A stretch of DNA of 64,000 bases, taken from positions 153,832 through 217,831 of the forward strand of contig NZ_JNZZ01000011.1 of assembly GCF_000717645.1 (NCBI RefSeq), given 5' to 3'. Made by a program: the position numbers and the translations under genes. Shown piece after piece: positions 60,676 through 64,000 of this stretch. The DNA comes from Streptomyces californicus (GTDB lineage: Bacteria; Actinomycetota; Actinomycetes; Streptomycetales; Streptomycetaceae). The notes beneath the pieces were generated by a model. The model was given only the letters and a program-made list of their open reading frames with translations, searched no databases and had not been told where the DNA came from. How positions within the stretch are numbered: position 1 is the first letter of the stretch; each line of letters begins with the position of its first letter.

Positions 60676-61695
60676 TCAGTCCGTCCGCGCGGACCGTGCG
60701 ACGTCCCGGCGGGTACGGAAGCGGCTGCGGTACTCCGTCGGCGTCGCGTTCAGCCGCCTCCGGAACGCCCGTACCAGCGTGTCCACCGTGCCGAACCCGC
60801 AGACCGCCGCGACGCGTTCGAGCGTGGCGTCGGAGGACTCCAGCTCGTGGCGCGCCTTCTCCACCCGTACCGACTCGATGTAGGCGTACGGGGTCATGCC
60901 CAGCTCGGTCTTGAAGAGCCGGGTCAGGTGGCGGTCGCTGACATGCGCGTACGCCGCGAGGTCGGCGACCGTGAGCCGGCTGCCGAGGGTGCGCAGGATG
61001 TGGTGGCGCAGGTCCTCGATGCGCCGCGTCGCCGAGATCTGCTCCAGCGGAACGCTGAACTGGCTCTGGCCGCTCTGCCGCTTCACGTACATCACGAGCT
61101 GCCGGGCGACCCGGAGCGCGATCTCCTCCCCGAGGTCGTCGGCGATGAGGGCGAGGGACAGGTCGAGGCAGGCACTGATCCCGGCCCCGGTCCAGACGTC
61201 TCCCTCGCGGATGAAGATCGGATCGGCGTCCACCTCGATCTCCGGGTGCTCGGCGGCGAGTTGGTGCGCCGTCGACCAGTGGGTGGTGGCGCGCTTCCCG
61301 TCGAGCAGCCCGGCGGCGGCCAGCAGGTGCGCGCCCACGCAGACGGACGTGACCCGCCGGGTCCGTGAGGCGAGGGCCTTCACCCGCTCCACCAGCCCGG
61401 CATCGACCACGGCACGGACCCGCCGCTCACCGTCCGCCTCCACCGAGCCGGGGACGATGAGCGTGTCGATGCTCCGCCCGGCCGCCTGGTCGAAGGTGAC
61501 GTCGGGAAGGATGCGCACCCCGGCGGCGGTGGTCACCGGCTCCAACGAGGCGGCAGCAAGCACGACTTCGTACGCCGCGGCATCACCCGCCTCACGTCGC
61601 GCGAGCGAGAACACCTCCGGCGGACCGGTGACGTCGAGCAGGTCGACGCCCTCGAACACCACGATGACGACGAGCCGCCCGGTGGTGGGCACCAT
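60676..61695 (-). CDS. GlxA/FtrA-type AraC regulator with DJ-1/PfpI domain
   Basis: 339 residues from ATG 61695 (GAGAGGAGACCGG upstream). The N-terminal DJ-1/PfpI fold (about 10-185) reads LVVIVVFEGVDLLDVTGPPEVFSLA, LIVPGS and the elbow TSVCVGAHLLAAAGLLDGKRATTHW with its Cys. Two AraC HTHs (about 235-325) include LTVADLAAYAHVSDRHLTRLFKTELGMTPYAYI and LERVAAVCGFGTVDTLVRAFRRRL. It diverges from an isochorismatase-type gene with an inverted repeat between, so it probably controls that gene. Confidence 0.9.
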   Translation of the reverse strand: MVPTTGRLVVIVVFEGVDLLDVTGPPEVFSLARREAGDAAAYEVVLAAASLEPVTTAAGVRILPDVTFDQAAGRSIDTLIVPGSVEADGERRVRAVVDAGLVERVKALASRTRRVTSVCVGAHLLAAAGLLDGKRATTHWSTAHQLAAEHPEIEVDADPIFIREGDVWTGAGISACLDLSLALIADDLGEEIALRVARQLVMYVKRQSGQSQFSVPLEQISATRRIEDLRHHILRTLGSRLTVADLAAYAHVSDRHLTRLFKTELGMTPYAYIESVRVEKARHELESSDATLERVAAVCGFGTVDTLVRAFRRRLNATPTEYRSRFRTRRDVARSARTD

Positions 61696-61761
61696 CCGGT
61701 CTCCTCTCTCCGCTCTCTCCGCCGGGCTCGCGGCAGCACGGAGGCACCACGGCACGGCACG

Positions 61762-61802
61762 GCATGTCGGTATCTGCATGTTAGACGTCATTGCCGACAT
61801 GC
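61762..61802. promoter_or_regulatory. Inverted repeat between the AraC regulator and the isochorismatase gene
   Basis: GCATGTCGG (61762-61770) and CCGACATGC (61794-61802) are perfect 9-bp arms with a 23-bp spacer that is less GC-rich and may hold promoter elements. An AraC-type dimer could bridge them. Confidence 0.65.
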
Positions 61803-61880
61803 ACGGCGACTCCTAGCGTTGGCCCCAGCCCGCCGCACCGAGCGGGCGAGCACCTACCGAGACCTCAAGGCGGTACCCCC

Positions 61881-62462
61881 ATGACCAGCACCACGCTGCG
61901 CGAACTCATCGGCTCCGACCAGACCCCCGCCACGCTCGCCGACGCGGCCCTGCTCCTGGTCGACTTCCAGAACACCTACACCGAGGGCGTGATGGAGCTG
62001 GAGGGCTGGCAGCCGGCCGTGGACAACGCCGCGGCCCTCCTGGAGCGGGCCCGCGCCGCCGGAACGCCGGTCATACACATCGTCGATCGCGGTTACGACC
62101 TCACGTCGGAGGCGGGACAGATCATCCCCGCCGTGAAGCCCGCCCCGGGCGAGCCGGTGGTCGAGAAGGAGTTCCCCAACGGCTTCCACGACACGACTCT
62201 CGCCGACGAGGTGCGCAAGACCCGCAGGAAGAACGTCATCATCGCCGGATTCATGACCCACATGTGCACCCTGGCCACCGCGCAGGGCGCGTTCGTCAAC
62301 GACACCCCCGCGACCGTCGTCGCCGACGCCTCGGCCACCCGCTCGCTCCCGCTGAACGGAACCCCGAACGGCGTCACGGCCGAGCAACTCCACGCATCGG
62401 CTCTCGCCACCATCCAGGACCTGTACGGAGTGGTCGTCCCCACCCAGGATTCACTGAGCTGA
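61881..62462 (+). CDS. Isochorismatase-family cysteine hydrolase
   Basis: 193 residues. The catalytic triad of the family is visible: Asp in LLLVDFQNTYTEG, Lys in VVEKEFPNGF and Cys in IAGFMTHMCTLATAQGAF. Members hydrolyse nicotinamide, isochorismate, N-carbamoyl compounds and similar amides. The cluster with a DJ-1/AraC regulator suggests an inducible catabolic or detoxifying amidase. The start is ATG 61881 after AAGG-type pairing. Confidence 0.88.
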   Translation: MTSTTLRELIGSDQTPATLADAALLLVDFQNTYTEGVMELEGWQPAVDNAAALLERARAAGTPVIHIVDRGYDLTSEAGQIIPAVKPAPGEPVVEKEFPNGFHDTTLADEVRKTRRKNVIIAGFMTHMCTLATAQGAFVNDTPATVVADASATRSLPLNGTPNGVTAEQLHASALATIQDLYGVVVPTQDSLS

Positions 62463-63085
62463 TCGCCCTCCCCTCTTCCGGGACTCTTCTGAGACGTGCG
62501 GGGACCTGCTTCGGATATCTCTACGGTCCCCGACAAGGCACCCCGTCTGCCATCCGGCTACCCGGAGGATCGGAGGTGGGGGAAACGCCCTCTTCTTCCG
62601 GGTGAACCCGACGCCCTCAGCCGCCGGACACGAACCCGTGCGCCGCCAGCAGCCCCGGACGTCCGTCGGCTGGGTCGTGGCCGCACCCACCGCGACGCAG
62701 CCGGCGGTCAGCGGCCAGACCTGCTCCCAGACGCCCAGCTCAGACCGGATCGTGCGATACCGCGACCCGGTGGGGCCCCGTGCCCACCGACACGCCGTCA
62801 CCGGATCGCGCCCGGCCGCGACGCGGTGACGCGGGACATCAACCACCCAAAGAACCGGGGAAAGAACCCAACCCGACCCCACCCTCCCGGCAACCAGCTG
62901 AACCTTCCCGGGGCGTCCGCGGGCCTGGTCACCCACACGGGTGAGTTTTCCTAACTCAGCTCGCTTTGGGGCCCGTTGTCCGGCATATGCTCACGCCAGA
63001 CCACATGCCCCCATACGTCGGCCCCCGGCCGGGACTCGGAATCCCGATCGAGGGCCTGACCACCAAGGAAGTCAGGAGCTTCCCG
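62463..63085. other. 623-bp region before the last gene
   Basis: Open frames here (for example 62496-62954) lack a ribosome site and have Arg/Pro-rich composition; none is accepted. GAGTT-TTCCT-AACTC (62942-62956) is an A/T-rich dyad, probably part of the next gene's control region, about 140 bp before its ATG. Confidence 0.45.
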
Positions 63086-64000
63086 ATGGATACCCAGCAG
63101 AATACTGCCCTCACCCGCGCCCTTGCGGAGATTCCGGGGCCTCTCCCCACCCGGGGCGTCGTCCACATCACCCTCCCGCACACCGACCGCTTCACCGTCG
63201 TCGGCAACCACCTCGCCCAGCACCCCGAACTCAGCCTCGCCGCCATCGGGCTCGCCGTGCGCATCCAGTCCCTCCCCCGAGGCACGGACATCAGCGTCAA
63301 GACCCTCGCCGCCCAATGCCGCGAAGGTGAACGGCTGATCGCCTCCCGCCTGCGCGAACTCGAAGCCTGCGGCTACCTCCAGCGCGCCCGCGAACGCCGG
63401 CCCGACGGCCGCATCACCACCCGCACCCTCTACTGCAACCACCCCGCAGCGCTGACCGCCCACCACGCCCAGGCCCGGCCCGGCACACTCCCGCGCCACC
63501 GCTCGATCCCGCACCAGCGCTCGGTGCCGCTCGACCGCCCGGTTTCGCACCACCGCCCGGCCCCGGCCCCGCTCGACCGCTCTTTCCCGGCCCCGCACCA
63601 CCGCTCCGGCCCGGCCCCGCTCGACCGCTCGATCCCGGCGGCCGACCCCGAGCACCACGCCGTCGCCGCCCCGTCGCCCGTGCCTGCACCAGCACCAGCA
63701 CCAGCACCAGCACCAGCACCAGCACCAGCACCAGCACCAGCAGAACGCTCCGCCCCGGCCCAGGAAGCCGTCCGGCAAGCCGTCCCCCAAGCGGACCGGA
63801 CCGAGGCCCCCGAGCCCGCGCCCCCGCGCGAAGCCACCCCTGCCCCGGCGCGCGAAGCCGCACCCGAGCCCGCCGTCGTACCGACCCAAGGCCCCGCACC
63901 CGAGCCCGCCGCCGTACCGGCCCAAGGCCCCGCACCCATGCCCGTACCGGCCGAGAACCCCGCCCCCGAGTCGGAGCAGACTCCCGCCCCTGCCCAGCCC
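63086..64000 (+). CDS. Winged-helix (MarR/DnaD-like) protein, cut by the window edge
   Basis: 305 codons from ATG 63086 (AGGAG seven bases upstream), open to the right edge. Residues 30-115 form the conserved domain: RFTVVGNHLAQHPELSLAAIGLAVRIQSLPRG, TLAAQCREGERLIASRLRELEACGYLQRARER, TRTLYCNHP. It is a winged helix seen in many streptomycete paralogues with Pro-rich tails. The tail has His/Arg/Pro segments, then nine GCACCA units giving an Ala-Pro run and more Pro/Ala/Glu. Function is unknown. Confidence 0.8.
   Translation, partial: MDTQQNTALTRALAEIPGPLPTRGVVHITLPHTDRFTVVGNHLAQHPELSLAAIGLAVRIQSLPRGTDISVKTLAAQCREGERLIASRLRELEACGYLQRARERRPDGRITTRTLYCNHPAALTAHHAQARPGTLPRHRSIPHQRSVPLDRPVSHHRPAPAPLDRSFPAPHHRSGPAPLDRSIPAADPEHHAVAAPSPVPAPAPAPAPAPAPAPAPAPAERSAPAQEAVRQAVPQADRTEAPEPAPPREATPAPAREAAPEPAVVPTQGPAPEPAAVPAQGPAPMPVPAENPAPESEQTPAPAQP
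63686..63739. repeat. Hexanucleotide repeat GCACCA x 9
   Basis: 54 bp of perfect repeats code for an Ala-Pro run in the winged-helix protein's tail. Confidence 0.95.

Noticed and set aside
62496..62954. Possible gene before the last winged-helix gene
   Set aside because: No ribosome site, Arg/Pro composition and no recognisable domain.
1..64000. tRNA, rRNA, prophage, integrative element or biosynthetic cluster
   Set aside because: No T-loop-like sequence, integrase, transposase, phage gene or PKS/NRPS/terpene enzyme was seen by eye.

Overview
The window is a stretch of very GC-rich chromosome from a Streptomyces or a close relative. The signs are pervasive G/C third positions, many GTG starts, ATGA/GTGA stop-start overlaps, Tat and LAxTG export signals, and actinomycete marker genes: the mycothiol enzyme MshA, the nitrogen regulator GlnR, the nickel regulator Nur, the c-di-GMP-dependent anti-sigma factor RsiG, and an HBHA-like gene next to its HTH partner. 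Most of 7.6-60 kb looks like a core region; from memory it resembles the S. coelicolor neighbourhood of mshA (SCO4204), nur (SCO4180) and glnR (SCO4159). No rRNA, tRNA, CRISPR array, insertion sequence or biosynthetic cluster was found.

Layout. (1) 0-2.7 kb: arsenic cluster, arsR-acr3-arsC-GNAT leftwards and arsI rightwards around one control region. (2) 2.7-6.4 kb: accessory-looking segment with a Phd/RelE toxin-antitoxin pair, a methyltransferase, small proteins and a second toxin-antitoxin-like pair. (3) 6.4-18 kb: lipoprotein, YbjN protein, mshA, methyltransferase, NlpC/P60 hydrolase, PP2C phosphatase, the DUF2516-HBHA-XRE block with a perfect palindrome, a zinc-ribbon pair and a GNAT protein. 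(4) 18-25.5 kb: ArsR-family regulator with an MFS pump, alpha/beta hydrolase, secreted M23 peptidase, HAD and APH-like enzymes. (5) 25.6-33 kb: large leucine-rich-repeat protein, two TetR regulators, an ABC drug-efflux pair with twin palindromic operators, and an Eis-like acetyltransferase. (6) 33-45 kb: asparaginase, rsiG, dtd, YgfZ, nur, a nitrobindin-like protein, a DsrE gene damaged by an octamer array, the rhodanese operon behind a cysteine-containing leader peptide, envelope proteins, MoaD, hydrolase and glnR with a small upstream ORF. (7) 45-51.3 kb: LacI regulator, HtrA-like protease, two-component system and a secreted PI-PLC-like enzyme. (8) 51.7-64 kb: a 1273-residue secreted protein with a NucA/NucB-like end, an SMI1/KNR4 gene facing it, a mycothiol-dependent isomerase-family protein, a SapA-like protein, a sortase-anchored surface protein, a lipoprotein, an AraC/DJ-1 regulator with an isochorismatase, and a partial winged-helix gene.

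Links between genes. MshA makes mycothiol and the MDMPI-family protein at 56.6 kb belongs to a mycothiol-using family. GlnR, Nur, the Cys leader and RsiG place several nutrient and signal switches close together. Short tandem repeats sit at many gene ends. The most striking is a 94-bp CCTCCGGG array that replaces the start of a DsrE-like gene.

The strongest leads for something new are the NucA/NucB exoprotein with its SMI1 neighbour, the octamer array at the DsrE gene, the glnR upstream ORF and the unclassified paired small genes.
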